A stretch of 24,278 nucleotides of DNA from positions 1-24,278 of the forward strand of contig DATMSB010000060.1 of NCBI GenBank assembly GCA_035565615.1, in the 5' to 3' direction. Position 1 is the first letter of the stretch; each line of letters begins with the position of its first letter. A program made the translations under genes and the position numbers. The notes beneath the pieces were generated by a model. It ran no database searches. It saw only the letters and a program-made list of their open reading frames with translations, and was not told where the DNA came from. Positions 6,942-15,614 of this stretch are shown here, one piece after another. This DNA is from Vulgatibacter sp035565615. Lineage in GTDB: Bacteria; Myxococcota; Myxococcia; Myxococcales; Vulgatibacteraceae.

Positions 6942-9596
6942 CTACATCAGCGGCGGCGCGCCCTCCTCCACCGGCGGGCGCGCCTCCTCGAAGGCTCCCA
7001 GCAGCGCGTCCTCGGCGGTGTCGAGGGGCACGACGTCCAGCGCGTCGCGCACCTCCTCCGGGACCTCCTCGAGGGCGCCGAGGTTGTGCCTGGGGATCAT
7101 CACCGTGTGGATCCCCGCGCGGTGGGCGCCGAGGACCTTGTCCCGGATCCCGCCCACCGGGAGGACCTTGCCCCGAAGGGTGATCTCGCCGGTCATCGCC
7201 ACGTCCTGCCGCACCACCTTCCCGGTCACCAGGGAGACCAGCGCCACCAGGATCGCCACGCCGGCGGACGGCCCGTCCTTGGGGATGGCGCCGGCCGGGA
7301 CGTGGACGTGGAAGGTCTTGCGCAGGAGCTTGCGCGGCTCCACGCCGAGGCCCTCCGCGTTGGACCGCACCCAGGTGAGCGCAGCCTGGGCCGATTCGCG
7401 CATCACGTTCCCGAGCGTGCCGGTGAGGATCAGCTCTTCCTTGCGTCCCGGCATCATTGCGGCCTCGACGAAGATGATGTCGCCGCCGGCGGGGGTCCAC
7501 GCCATCCCGGTCGAGATCCCCGGCCGATCGATGCGCTCGGCGGCCTCGTCGAAGAAGCGCCGCGGACCGAGGAAGTCGTGGAGGTCCTCGGGCCGGACCT
7601 CGATCGGACCCTCCTCCCCCTCGCTGATCCGCTTCGCCGACTTGCGCAGGATCGAGGCGAGCTCGCGCTCCAGGTTCCGCACCCCGGCCTCGCGGGTGTA
7701 GTCGCGGATGACGCGGCGGATGGTGGGCTCGTCGATCACCACCTCCCCCTCGCGCAGGCCGGTGCTGGCGATCTGAGCGGGGAGGAGGTGCCTGCGGGCG
7801 ATCTGCACCTTCTCCTCGTCGGTGTAGCCGGAGAGGCGCACCACCTCCATGCGGTCGAGGAGTGGCGCGGGGATCGACTCGGTGGTGTTGGCCGTGCAGA
7901 TGAAGAGCACCTGGGAGAGGTCCACCGGGACGCCGAGGTAGGTGTCGACGAAGGCGTGGTTCTGGGCGGGATCGAGGACCTCCAGGAGCGCCGCGGAGGG
8001 GTCGCCGTGGAAGCCCACGCCGAGCTTGTCGACCTCGTCGAGCATGAAGATCGGATCCGAGACGCCCGCACGGCGCAGCGCCTGGACGATCCGCCCTGGC
8101 ATCGACCCGATGTACGTGCGCCGGTGCCCGCGGATCTCGGCCTCGTCCTGGATCCCGCCGAGGGAGGCGTGGGCGAACTTGCGCCCCAGCGCCCGCGCGA
8201 TGGACTGGCCGAGGGAGGTCTTGCCGGTGCCGGGAGGACCCACGAAGCAGAGGATGGGCTCGCGCCGCACCTCGCCGCGGGGGCGCTCGGGCTCCTGCGC
8301 CGGACCGTTCGGCCGCGGCGACGGGCCTCCCTCCGAGGACGGGGCCTCCGCGCCCTCCGGGCGAGGGCCCGCCTCCGGGCGAGGGCCCGCCTCCGGGCGA
8401 GCGCCCACCTCCGGGCGAGGGCCCGCCGCGCCATCCGCCTTCGGCCGCGCGCCCGCCGCGCCATCCGCCTTCGGCTGCTCGCCCCCCGCTTCACCCCCTT
8501 TTTTCCCGGGAGCGGCCTCGTCCGCGACGCCGGGTTGGTCGAGGCCGCGCTCCTGCCGCAGCTTCTTCACCGCAAGGTTCTCGATGATTCGATCCTTGAT
8601 CTTGTCCAGGTCGTAGTGGTCGCGGTCGAGGATCTCCCGGGCCTTGACGAGGTCGATCGGCCCGCCCGTGGTCTTCCCCCACGGCACCGACAGGAGCCAG
8701 TCGAGGTAGGACCGGATCATCCCGTGCTCCGGAGACACGTCCGGGATCCGCTCCAGCCTGCCCAGCTCCCGCTCCGCCTCGCGCCGGGCCTCCTCGGGGA
8801 GGCGCAGCTCCGAGAGGCGCTTGCGGAGGTCCGCCACCTCCCCGCCCTCCTCGCCGAGCTCCCGCTGGATCGCGTGGAGGCGCTCCCGGAGCACGTATTC
8901 GCGCTGCGTGTCCGAGATCCTCACCTTCGTCTCGTCGACGATCTTCTGCTCGAGCTCCCGGACGGAGATCTCCTGCTGCATCAGCTCGATCAGCCGCTCG
9001 AGCCGCTGGGACACCGAGTCGATCTCCAGGAGCTCCTGGCGGACCTCGATGGCCAGGGGCAGCGTGGTCGACAGCAGGTAGCTCACCTGCAGCGGGTCGT
9101 CGAACGCCAGCATCGCCAGGGCGAGCTCGTCGGGGAGGTCGGGCGTGAGGCTGGCGACCTTGCCGAAGAGGTCCTTCGCGGTGCGCACCAGCGCGTCGCC
9201 CATCGGGCCGGCGATCACCGGCGTCTCGGGCGCCTGCCGGATCCTCGCGACCATGTAGGGGACGGTCTGGACGAACTCCTCGAACCGGACCCGGCCGATG
9301 CCCTGCACCACGAGGTTGTAGGTCCCGGCCGGCGTCCGATGGTACTGGCGGATGATCCCCGAGGTCCCCACGCGGTACAAATCCTGGGGCTCGGCCGGGG
9401 AGGCGTCCTCGTTCGACTGGGTGACCAGGGCGACGAGACGATCGCCCTTGACCACGTCCTCCACCAGCTCGATGGAGCGCTCCTGCCCCACCGCGATGGG
9501 CACCATCGCCAGCGGGAAGACCACGGCGCCCCGGATCGGGAGGACGGGGAGCTCTTCTGGGATCGGCGGGATGCCCGCCTGGTCGTCGAGGTTCAT
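6942..9596 (-). CDS. lon: Lon ATP-dependent protease with a repeat-encoded insert before the ATPase domain
   Basis: An 884-residue cytosolic AAA+ serine protease that degrades misfolded and regulatory proteins. It shows the Lon N-terminal substrate domain (about 15-210), a helical region to about 345, Walker A GPPGTGKTS with Lys459, Walker B IFMLDEVDK, and the Ser-Lys dyad Ser777 (DGPSAG) and Lys820. Walker A to Ser is 318 residues and Ser to Lys 43, as in E. coli Lon (362, 679, 722), whereas Walker A is about 97 residues later than in E. coli. The extra length is a Pro/Ala/Gly/Glu/Arg-rich insert at about 353-445. The start is the ATG at 9594-9596, where the family sequence (MNLDDQ...LPVLPIRGAVVFP) begins, preceded by GAGG at about 4-nt spacing; the longer open frame upstream is not Lon-like. 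Myxobacteria can carry two Lon proteins (LonV, LonD/BsgA); which one this is cannot be told. Confidence 0.96.
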   Translation of the reverse strand: MNLDDQAGIPPIPEELPVLPIRGAVVFPLAMVPIAVGQERSIELVEDVVKGDRLVALVTQSNEDASPAEPQDLYRVGTSGIIRQYHRTPAGTYNLVVQGIGRVRFEEFVQTVPYMVARIRQAPETPVIAGPMGDALVRTAKDLFGKVASLTPDLPDELALAMLAFDDPLQVSYLLSTTLPLAIEVRQELLEIDSVSQRLERLIELMQQEISVRELEQKIVDETKVRISDTQREYVLRERLHAIQRELGEEGGEVADLRKRLSELRLPEEARREAERELGRLERIPDVSPEHGMIRSYLDWLLSVPWGKTTGGPIDLVKAREILDRDHYDLDKIKDRIIENLAVKKLRQERGLDQPGVADEAAPGKKGGEAGGEQPKADGAAGARPKADGAAGPRPEVGARPEAGPRPEAGPRPEGAEAPSSEGGPSPRPNGPAQEPERPRGEVRREPILCFVGPPGTGKTSLGQSIARALGRKFAHASLGGIQDEAEIRGHRRTYIGSMPGRIVQALRRAGVSDPIFMLDEVDKLGVGFHGDPSAALLEVLDPAQNHAFVDTYLGVPVDLSQVLFICTANTTESIPAPLLDRMEVVRLSGYTDEEKVQIARRHLLPAQIASTGLREGEVVIDEPTIRRVIRDYTREAGVRNLERELASILRKSAKRISEGEEGPIEVRPEDLHDFLGPRRFFDEAAERIDRPGISTGMAWTPAGGDIIFVEAAMMPGRKEELILTGTLGNVMRESAQAALTWVRSNAEGLGVEPRKLLRKTFHVHVPAGAIPKDGPSAGVAILVALVSLVTGKVVRQDVAMTGEITLRGKVLPVGGIRDKVLGAHRAGIHTVMIPRHNLGALEEVPEEVRDALDVVPLDTAEDALLGAFEEARPPVEEGAPPLM
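8355..8426 (-). repeat. Four tandem 18-bp units inside lon
   Basis: Units start at 8355, 8373, 8391 and 8409; three are identical (ctccgggcgagggcccgc) and the third differs at two bases. On the minus strand they encode six-residue units of the type PRPEAG. Because the unit is a multiple of three, copy-number change would keep the frame. Confidence 0.9.
8421..8480 (-). repeat. Two tandem 30-bp units inside lon
   Basis: 8421-8450 and 8451-8480 share their first 25 bases exactly and encode two copies of the ten-residue unit PKADGAAG(A/P)R. The array directly adjoins the 18-bp repeats and together they make up much of the low-complexity insert. Confidence 0.9.
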
Positions 9597-9619
9597 CTGG
9601 CCTCGGGGGCTCGAGCGTG

Positions 9620-9635
9620 CAATGTCTCGACATTG
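9620..9635. promoter_or_regulatory. Inverted repeat between lon and the histidine kinase gene
   Basis: CAATGT-CTCG-ACATTG is a perfect 6-bp inverted repeat with a 4-bp spacer, and it is AT-richer than its surroundings. It lies 24 bp upstream of the lon start codon in the 193-bp divergent spacer (9597-9789), so it could be an operator or a leader hairpin of lon. It is not a CIRCE element. No convincing -10/-35 pair was seen in this spacer on either strand. Confidence 0.4.
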
Positions 9636-9789
9636 ACGTTGGGGCCCAGGGGGCCTCCTCGCCACCCACGCTCCGGACCACCTCCGAACACTCGGGCGAA
9701 TGCGGAGCTGGCCCTCGGCGCGCGGCCGAGCGAGGGTGTCTCTCCACGCGTCAAACAAAGAGGTGCGAGCACGCCAGCAGGGGGCTTCG

Positions 9790-11613
9790 ATGGGGGATCG
9801 GCACGAAGCGGGCACCGGGATCCAGGGGACGGAGCGCCCAGGAGATCGAGATGGGAGAGGCGGCGGCGGGGCGGAGCGCCCCTGCGAGCCGGCGGAGGGC
9901 GGGGCCGAGCCTGCCGGGGCGGCGACCATCGGAGTGGAAGACGTCCTCGACCACATCTCGGACGCGGTCTTCGTCCTCGATTCGTGCTGGCGCTTCACGT
10001 TCGTGAACCGCCAGGCCGAGCGGTACTTCGGCCGCCCCAAGAGCAGGCTCCTGGGACGCACCATCTGGGAGGTGATCCCCCCGGACCTCACCGACCTCGT
10101 CTACGAGAACCTCCACCGGGCGCGCGACGAGGGCAAGCGCACCGACGTCGACCTCACCCAGCGCACCACCCGCCGCACCTTCGCGGCGCGGATCTACCCG
10201 TCCGACGGGACGCTCTGCGTCTACTTTCGGGAGGACACCGAGCGGCGGGCGCGGGAGGAGGCCGATCGCCTCCTCGGAGACGCGGGCTGCGCCCTGGTCT
10301 CGAGCCTGGAGGTCGAGGCGGTGATCCACCGGCTCCCCAAGCTGGTGGTCCCCACCCTCGCCGACTCCTGCGCCATGATCCTGCGGGACGGCGGACCGCC
10401 GGAGCAGGTCTCGGAGGCCCACGTCGATCCCGAGGGCGAGGCGCTGCTCCGCTCCCTCCGCAGGATGCGGTGGGCGTCGTCGAAGGCCGGCGTGGCGAGG
10501 GTGCTGGAGACGGGGCGCGCCGAGATGATCCCCGAGGTCGACGAGAGGTGGGAGCGGGAGGCGGCGGTGAACGAGGAGCACCACCGGATCATCCAGGCGC
10601 TCCACGTCCGCTCGTCGATGATCCTCCCCTTGCGCGCCCACGGGCAGATCCTCGGGGTGCTGAGCTGCTCGACCACGGGGCAGCGCAGGCTCGGCGAGGT
10701 GGACTTCGACGCAGGGAAGCGCCTCGCCGACATCGCCGCGCTCGCCCTCTCCAACGCGATCCTGTATCGCGACTCGCGCCGCGCCACCCGCCTGCGGGAC
10801 GACGTGCTCGGCGTCGTCTCCCACGATCTCCGCAGCCCGCTCTCCGTGATCTCGGTCTCCACCGAGCGGCTGCTCCGCATCGCCGCCCGGGAGCACCGCG
10901 AGCGCGAGGCGAAGAGCCTCCAGGTGATCCTGCGCGCCGCGCGCCGGGCCAACCGGCTCGTCGAAGACCTCCTCGACGTGGCGCGCCTCCAGGGAAAGAA
11001 GATCGTCGTCGCGCCTGGGGAGGCGGATCCCGCCGCCCTCGTCGCCGACGCGGTGGAGACGGCCCGGGAGTCGGCGCGGGCGAAGGAGATCGCGCTGGAG
11101 GCGGACGTGGAGGAGGGCCTGCCCCGGGTGCTCGCCGATCCGGATCGGCTGCCCCAGGTCTTCTCCAACCTCATCGGCAACGCCATCAAGTTCTCGCCGC
11201 CCGGCGGCGTCGTCCGGATCGGCGCGCACCAGCTCGGAAACTACGTCCGATTCACCGTCCGCGACATGGGCCCGGGGATCGCCCCGGGCGACCTCTCCCG
11301 GGTCTTCGAGCCCTTCTGGCAGGCGCGGGAAACGGGCAGCGGGGGGAGCGGCCTCGGCCTCGCGATCGTGAAGGGGATCGTCTCGGCCCACGGCGGGCGG
11401 GTCGAGGCCGAGAGCGTGCTCGGGAAGGGTGCGACCTTCGCCTTCTCGCTGCCGGTCGTCTCCCTCCAGCCCTGGTCAAAGGAGCGTGCCCGACAGGATC
11501 ATCTGAGCCACGGTGAAGTAGATCACCAGGCCGGAGACGTCTACCAAGGTGGCGACGAATGGAGCCGAGGCGCTGGCCGGATCGAAGCCGAGACGCCGCA
11601 GCAGGAAGGGTAG
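9790..11613 (+). CDS. Orphan PAS-GAF sensor histidine kinase
   Basis: A 607-residue soluble two-component sensor without membrane segments. After a Gly/Glu/Arg-rich N-terminus come a PAS domain (about 49-155, starting VEDVLDHISDAVFVLD), a GAF domain (about 165-325), a HisKA dimerisation domain with phospho-acceptor His345 (VVSHDLRSPLS) and a HATPase_c domain with N-box NLIGNAIKF, G1 box DMGPGIAP, an F-box (FEPFWQ) and G2 box GSGLGLAIVKG. No response regulator is encoded nearby, so its partner is elsewhere. The domain fold ends at about residue 557 (FSLPVV); the last 50 residues are polar, unlike kinase sequence, and are encoded antisense to the 3' end of mgtE. The ATG at 9790 follows AGGGGG with about 5-nt spacing; upstream in-frame starts would add only low-complexity sequence. 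The signal sensed is unknown. Confidence 0.9.
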   Translation: MGDRHEAGTGIQGTERPGDRDGRGGGGAERPCEPAEGGAEPAGAATIGVEDVLDHISDAVFVLDSCWRFTFVNRQAERYFGRPKSRLLGRTIWEVIPPDLTDLVYENLHRARDEGKRTDVDLTQRTTRRTFAARIYPSDGTLCVYFREDTERRAREEADRLLGDAGCALVSSLEVEAVIHRLPKLVVPTLADSCAMILRDGGPPEQVSEAHVDPEGEALLRSLRRMRWASSKAGVARVLETGRAEMIPEVDERWEREAAVNEEHHRIIQALHVRSSMILPLRAHGQILGVLSCSTTGQRRLGEVDFDAGKRLADIAALALSNAILYRDSRRATRLRDDVLGVVSHDLRSPLSVISVSTERLLRIAAREHREREAKSLQVILRAARRANRLVEDLLDVARLQGKKIVVAPGEADPAALVADAVETARESARAKEIALEADVEEGLPRVLADPDRLPQVFSNLIGNAIKFSPPGGVVRIGAHQLGNYVRFTVRDMGPGIAPGDLSRVFEPFWQARETGSGGSGLGLAIVKGIVSAHGGRVEAESVLGKGATFAFSLPVVSLQPWSKERARQDHLSHGEVDHQAGDVYQGGDEWSRGAGRIEAETPQQEG

Positions 11614-12816
11614 CATCGAGCCCGCGAGCGTCCCCCAGGTCACCACGCCGACCAGGCTGAACGAGACCGTCCCCGCGACGAGCAGGTAGTGCTCGCCGTA
11701 GGCGTGGAAGAGCTGCTCCCAGACGACGACCCGAACGAAGCCGATCCCGGCGAGGATCAGGCCCAGGGAGAGGCCCGAGAGGAACTCGCGGCGGATCACC
11801 CGCCACCAGTCGCGGACGCGCAGCTCGCCCAGGGCCATGGCGCGGATCACGAGGGTGGTGGCCTGGGAGCCGGCGTTGCCGCCGCTGGAGATGATGAGGG
11901 GGACGAAGAGCGCCAGGATCACCGCCCGGGCGATCGCGTTCTCGTAGTAGCCCATCGCCGTGGCGGTGAGCATCTCGCCGAGGAAGAGCGCGGCCAGCCA
12001 GCCGGCCCGCTTGCGCACCATCTCCAGGAAGGGCGTGCGCAGGTACGGCATGTCCAGGGCTTCCATGCCGCCCAGCTTCTGGATGTCCTCGGTGGCCTCC
12101 TCCTGGACGACGTCGACGATGTCGTCCGACGTGACGATGCCCTTCATGCGGCCGTCGGCGTCGAGCACCGGCACCGCCATCAGGCCTCGGGTCGCCATGA
12201 CGTGGGCCACCGCCTCCTGATCCATGTTCTCGGGGACCGCGATGACGTCGGTGCGCATCACGTCGGCGACGTGCTTGGCGGGCGGCGCCACGAAGAGCTC
12301 CCGGAAGCTCACCACCCCCTGGAGGCGCTGCATCCCGTCGAGCACGTACGCGTAGTAGATGGTCTCGAGGCGGTTGATGCGGGCCTGCCGGCGCAGGTAG
12401 CTGATCGCCTCGTCCACCGTGGCGTCCGGCCGCACCCGGGCGAAGCGCGGGCTCATCAGGCCGCCGGCGGCGTCCTCGGCGAAGGCGAGGAGCCCGCTCA
12501 CCTCGTTGCGCGAGATCTCGTCGAAGAGGGAGAGGATCGCCACCCGATCCTCCGGCTCCATCTCCTGGAGGACGTCGGCGGCGTCGTCGGGCGCCAGCGA
12601 CTTGATCCAGAGCCGCCGCGCGGCGGGCGCCATCGACAGCAACAGCGACGCCTGGTCGTGGGCGTTCAGCTCGTGGAAGAAGTCCTCTGCGTCGGCGGGC
12701 GGAAGGAGCTGGAACCCCTCGGCGCGGTCCTCCGCGCTGAGCACGGGCCAGGCCGCCCTGAGCTCGTCAGCGCTGAATCCTTCCGGGATGAGCTGGGAGC
12801 CGGCGGGGCCCGACAT
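11476..12816 (-). CDS. mgtE: Magnesium channel/transporter MgtE
   Basis: A 446-residue inner-membrane Mg2+ channel of usual length. It has the cytosolic superhelical N domain (about 20-120, with the APDDAADVLQEM-type repeats), a tandem CBS pair (about 125-250) that gates the channel by binding Mg2+, a connecting helix, and five membrane helices (about 270-446). The conserved pore segment PLIISSGGNAGSQ lies near residue 310, and the conserved Asp in ATLVDVSG near residue 426 matches the Mg2+-binding aspartate of the pore. The ATG at 12814-12816 is preferred to the GTG nine bases upstream because GGAGGT ends 7 nt before this ATG and overlaps the GTG. Its last 138 bp are shared, antisense, with the tail of the histidine kinase gene. 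No M-box-like leader was recognised in the 143-bp gap upstream. Confidence 0.95.
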   Translation of the reverse strand: MSGPAGSQLIPEGFSADELRAAWPVLSAEDRAEGFQLLPPADAEDFFHELNAHDQASLLLSMAPAARRLWIKSLAPDDAADVLQEMEPEDRVAILSLFDEISRNEVSGLLAFAEDAAGGLMSPRFARVRPDATVDEAISYLRRQARINRLETIYYAYVLDGMQRLQGVVSFRELFVAPPAKHVADVMRTDVIAVPENMDQEAVAHVMATRGLMAVPVLDADGRMKGIVTSDDIVDVVQEEATEDIQKLGGMEALDMPYLRTPFLEMVRKRAGWLAALFLGEMLTATAMGYYENAIARAVILALFVPLIISSGGNAGSQATTLVIRAMALGELRVRDWWRVIRREFLSGLSLGLILAGIGFVRVVVWEQLFHAYGEHYLLVAGTVSFSLVGVVTWGTLAGSMLPFLLRRLGFDPASASAPFVATLVDVSGLVIYFTVAQMILSGTLL

Positions 12817-12823
12817 TTGAGCC

Positions 12824-12829
12824 ACCTCC
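12824..12829 (-). promoter_or_regulatory. Shine-Dalgarno that fixes the mgtE start
   Basis: GGAGGT on the minus strand stands 7 nt before the ATG at 12816. The in-frame GTG at 12825 overlaps this same site and so cannot use it. Confidence 0.75.
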
Positions 12830-12861
12830 GTCCATTGCCTGACGGGTCGACATGGGGCGGC

Positions 12862-12890
12862 AACCTAAACCCCCGCCATGGCGATCGCAA
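12862..12890 (-). promoter_or_regulatory. Weak sigma-70-like promoter candidate for mgtE
   Basis: On the minus strand TTGCGA (12885-12890) and TAGGTT (12862-12867) are separated by 17 bp, upstream of mgtE. Both boxes are poor matches to consensus, so this is only the best candidate in the gap. Confidence 0.25.
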
Positions 12891-12931
12891 GGCGTTCCCC
12901 GCCGATTTCGGACGGCGCCGACGCCGCCCCG

Positions 12932-12952
12932 CCCGCCCCTCGACCGGGCGGG
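12932..12952 (-). terminator. GC hairpin after the yhaN-like gene
   Basis: CCCGCCC and GGGCGGG form a 7-bp stem with a 7-nt loop, beginning 7 nt after the stop codon of the minus-strand yhaO-yhaN pair and before mgtE on the same strand. There is no U-run, so termination is plausible but unproven. Confidence 0.35.
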
Positions 12953-12959
12953 TCCGACC

Positions 12960-15614
12960 TCAGGCCGCGAGCTCGAGCAACGCGGCGTCCGGGGCCTCGG
13001 CGCGGACATGATCCACCGTGTGGGGATGGCAGGTGAAGAGGAGCACCTGGTGCTCCCGGGCGAAGTCCGCGACCACCGCGGCGGTGGCGGCGGCCCTCTC
13101 CGGATCGAAGTTGACGAAGACGTCGTCCAGGAGGAGCGGGAGGCGCGTCCCCGCCTCGGCGAAGGCGGCGGCGAGGCCGAGGCGGATGCAGACGTAGAGC
13201 TGCTCGCGGGTGCCCCGGCTCAAGGCCGAGGCCGGCACGCGGACCCCGCTCCCGGCCGCGACCACCTCGATGCCGGTGGCGTCCACGGTCTGCTCCACCT
13301 TCTCGTAGCGGCCGGCGGTGACGCGGGAGAAGGCCTGCCCGGCGTAGCGGAGCACGGCGGGCTGGCGCTCCCGCCTCATCTCCTCCAGGGCCGCCCGGAG
13401 GAGCTCGTCGAGGATGGTGGCCCGGCGCCACCGGCGCGCCGCGTCGGCGAGCTGCGTCCGCGTCGCCTCCAGCTCGGCGGCGAGGCGGGGGACGTCGGCG
13501 GACTCCTCCAGCTCCTGCCGCGCCTTGCGTTGGAGCGCGAACGCCTGGTTGAGCTCGGCGATCCGCTTGCGGAGGGTCTCCAGGTCCTCCCGGCCGCGGT
13601 CGCGGGTCTCGGTCCACTCGGCGACGTCTCCGGTGGCGAGCTGGCGGCGCGCCTCTTCGGCCGCCTCGCCGGCCCCGAGCCGGGCGTCGATCGCCCGCTG
13701 CGCCTCGCCGAGCGACCGCTCGAGCTCGGCCCGCCTCGCCTCCGACGCGATGGTCCGGGCCAGCGCCTCCCGGTCGGCGGCGCCGGCCCGCCGCAGGATC
13801 CCGGCGCAGTCGGCCTCGAGGCGCTCGCGTTCGCGGCCCGCCTTCGCGGCGGCCTCCCGCAGCGCGCGCTCCCTCTCGTCGAGCAGGCGGAGCCTCTCGG
13901 CCTTGCCCCGATCCTCCTCGATCGCGTCCCAGAGCCTCCCCAGCGCCGCCTCGCCTCCCTCCAGCCCGGCGGCCTCGAGGAGGGCCCCCGCCCGCGGCTC
14001 GAAGTCCGCGACGGCGGCGGCCAGCCGCGCCTCCTCCGCGAGATCGCGGGCCAGCGCCTCCTCGAGGTCGGCGGCTCGTCCCTTTCGGGAGCGCTCCTGC
14101 TGCAGCGCATCGATCGCGGTCTCGATCGCGCCCGCCGTCGGCTCCCCCTCGATCCCCGCCGCCAGGGCGTGCGCCGCGATCGCGCCGTCGAGCGCTCGGA
14201 TCGACGCCTCCGCCTCCGCGATGGCGCCGTCCAGATCGCCGAGGCGTCCCTGCCCCGATCCCGCCGCGGCCCGGGACCTCGCCGCGAGCGCGAGACCGGC
14301 GAAGGCGAGGGCGGCGCCTCCGGCGACCGCCGCGACCCCGGCCTCGCCCAGGGCGAGGGCGCTCCCCGCCCCGGCGAGGAAGAGCGCGGCGCCGATCGCC
14401 GCCAGGAGCGGGAGGCCCTTCGATCCGCCCCGGCGCTCCCCGGCGGCGAGCCGCTGATCGCGGAGCGACTCCAGCCGGCGCATCGCCTGGTCGCGATCCG
14501 CCTTCGCCGCCTTGAGCTCGGCGAGGGCCGGCCCCCGATCCGGCGCCGAGCTCGCGCCCAGACCCTGCAGCAGGCTGCGCTTGTCGTCGACCGCGGCGCG
14601 GACCTCGGCGAGGCGCTCCCGGCGCGCCGCCTGCGCGCCCTCCTCGCGGCGGATCGCGGCGCACGCCGGATCCTTCGAGACCCGCTCGATCCGCGGATCG
14701 CGCGCGAGGCCGCCGCGCTCGGCGGCGATCCTTCCCAGCTCCGCGTCGCGCTCCGCCTCGTCGGCGCGGAGCCTGGCGAGCCCCTCCGCCGCCGCGTCGA
14801 ACCTGGCGAGGAGGTCGGGCTCGAGCGGCGCGTCGGGAGGGGGAGAAAGCTGCGCCAGGGCCTCCTCCGCCTCCTTCCGCCGCAGCTCCGTCTCCCAGAG
14901 CGCGAGGAGGTCCTCGTGGCGCGCCACCCGGCGCGACGCCGCCTCGCGGAAGCCCTCGGTCTCCTCGATCTGCCGGGCGAGCCGCAGCTCCTCCTGGACG
15001 AGGGCCCGATGGCCCCGCGCCCGCGCCCGCGCCTCCTTGAGCTCGCTCTCCAGCCGGGCGATCTCCCGGGCCAGCTCCCGCACCCTGCCGCTGCGGGGCC
15101 CGAGCTCCGCCGCGCGAAGCTCGTCGAGCCGGGCCTTCAGCGCCGAGGCCGAACGCCCGGCGCCGGAGAGGGAGGAGTCGAAGAGGCGCAGCTCCATCTC
15201 GGGGCCGGTCAGCTTCGAGAAATCCGCCAGCTCGTCGAGGCCGAAGGCGAAGACGTTGCGGTAGAGCTGGCCGTCCATGCGCCGGAAGAGATCGTCGAGG
15301 TCCGCCTGGCTCCCCACGGCGCCGCCGGGGAGGAGCACCCGCAGGTCCCGTCTGCCCGTCCCCTTCCGCTCGATGCGCACCTTCCCCCTGGGGCCCTCCA
15401 GCTCGAGCCATCCGCCGAAGGAGCCGCCGCGAAGCGGCGGGTGGGCGCCGGCCCCGCCCCTGCCGAAGCCGAAGAGCATGCAGCGGACGAAGTCGTGGAG
15501 CGTGGTCTTGCCCGCCTCGTTCGGCCCCACCACCAGGTTCAACCCCGGCCCGGGGGCATGGCGCAGGTCGCGATGGACGCCGAAGCCGTCGACGTAGAAC
15601 TCGCGCAGGATCAT
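12960..15614 (-). CDS. yhaN: YhaN-like SMC/Rad50-type ATPase with two central membrane helices
   Basis: An 884-residue ABC-type ATPase related to SbcC/Rad50, most like YhaN (AAA_27 type). The N-terminal lobe has Walker A GPNEAGKTTL with Lys36. Long charged coiled-coil arms (about 180-390 and 450-760) flank a hydrophobic stretch at about 395-448 (LLAAIGAALFLAGAGSALAL, then a second segment ending near ALAFAGLALAA), which would form two membrane helices where Rad50 has its zinc hook. The C-terminal lobe carries signature LSRGTREQLY (about 796-806), Walker B LPLLLDDVFVNFD (about 825-837) and the switch His in TCHPHT. It starts at the ATG overlapping the stop of the nuclease gene by 4 bp (ATGA), with GGAGGT 6 nt upstream inside that gene, so translation is probably coupled and the two proteins likely form a complex. 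The DNA-repair role is inferred from the family; membrane tethering is inferred from the helices. Confidence 0.88.
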   Translation of the reverse strand: MILREFYVDGFGVHRDLRHAPGPGLNLVVGPNEAGKTTLHDFVRCMLFGFGRGGAGAHPPLRGGSFGGWLELEGPRGKVRIERKGTGRRDLRVLLPGGAVGSQADLDDLFRRMDGQLYRNVFAFGLDELADFSKLTGPEMELRLFDSSLSGAGRSASALKARLDELRAAELGPRSGRVRELAREIARLESELKEARARARGHRALVQEELRLARQIEETEGFREAASRRVARHEDLLALWETELRRKEAEEALAQLSPPPDAPLEPDLLARFDAAAEGLARLRADEAERDAELGRIAAERGGLARDPRIERVSKDPACAAIRREEGAQAARRERLAEVRAAVDDKRSLLQGLGASSAPDRGPALAELKAAKADRDQAMRRLESLRDQRLAAGERRGGSKGLPLLAAIGAALFLAGAGSALALGEAGVAAVAGGAALAFAGLALAARSRAAAGSGQGRLGDLDGAIAEAEASIRALDGAIAAHALAAGIEGEPTAGAIETAIDALQQERSRKGRAADLEEALARDLAEEARLAAAVADFEPRAGALLEAAGLEGGEAALGRLWDAIEEDRGKAERLRLLDERERALREAAAKAGRERERLEADCAGILRRAGAADREALARTIASEARRAELERSLGEAQRAIDARLGAGEAAEEARRQLATGDVAEWTETRDRGREDLETLRKRIAELNQAFALQRKARQELEESADVPRLAAELEATRTQLADAARRWRRATILDELLRAALEEMRRERQPAVLRYAGQAFSRVTAGRYEKVEQTVDATGIEVVAAGSGVRVPASALSRGTREQLYVCIRLGLAAAFAEAGTRLPLLLDDVFVNFDPERAAATAAVVADFAREHQVLLFTCHPHTVDHVRAEAPDAALLELAA

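Noticed and set aside
8355..8480. CRISPR array or mobile repeat
   Set aside because: The repeats are short, directly tandem without spacers, and in frame inside lon, so they are coding minisatellites.
9597..10091. Upstream extension of lon to a start at 10091
   Set aside because: It would run antisense through the kinase PAS region and adds low-complexity sequence; the Lon family sequence begins at the ATG at 9596 with a GAGG site.
7086..11516. Plus-strand open frame of 1476 codons across lon and the kinase
   Set aside because: It is antisense to lon and then out of frame with the kinase; both real genes show full family motifs.
12817..12959. Magnesium riboswitch upstream of mgtE
   Set aside because: The gap is short and GC-rich, and no M-box-like conserved core or terminator switch could be seen.
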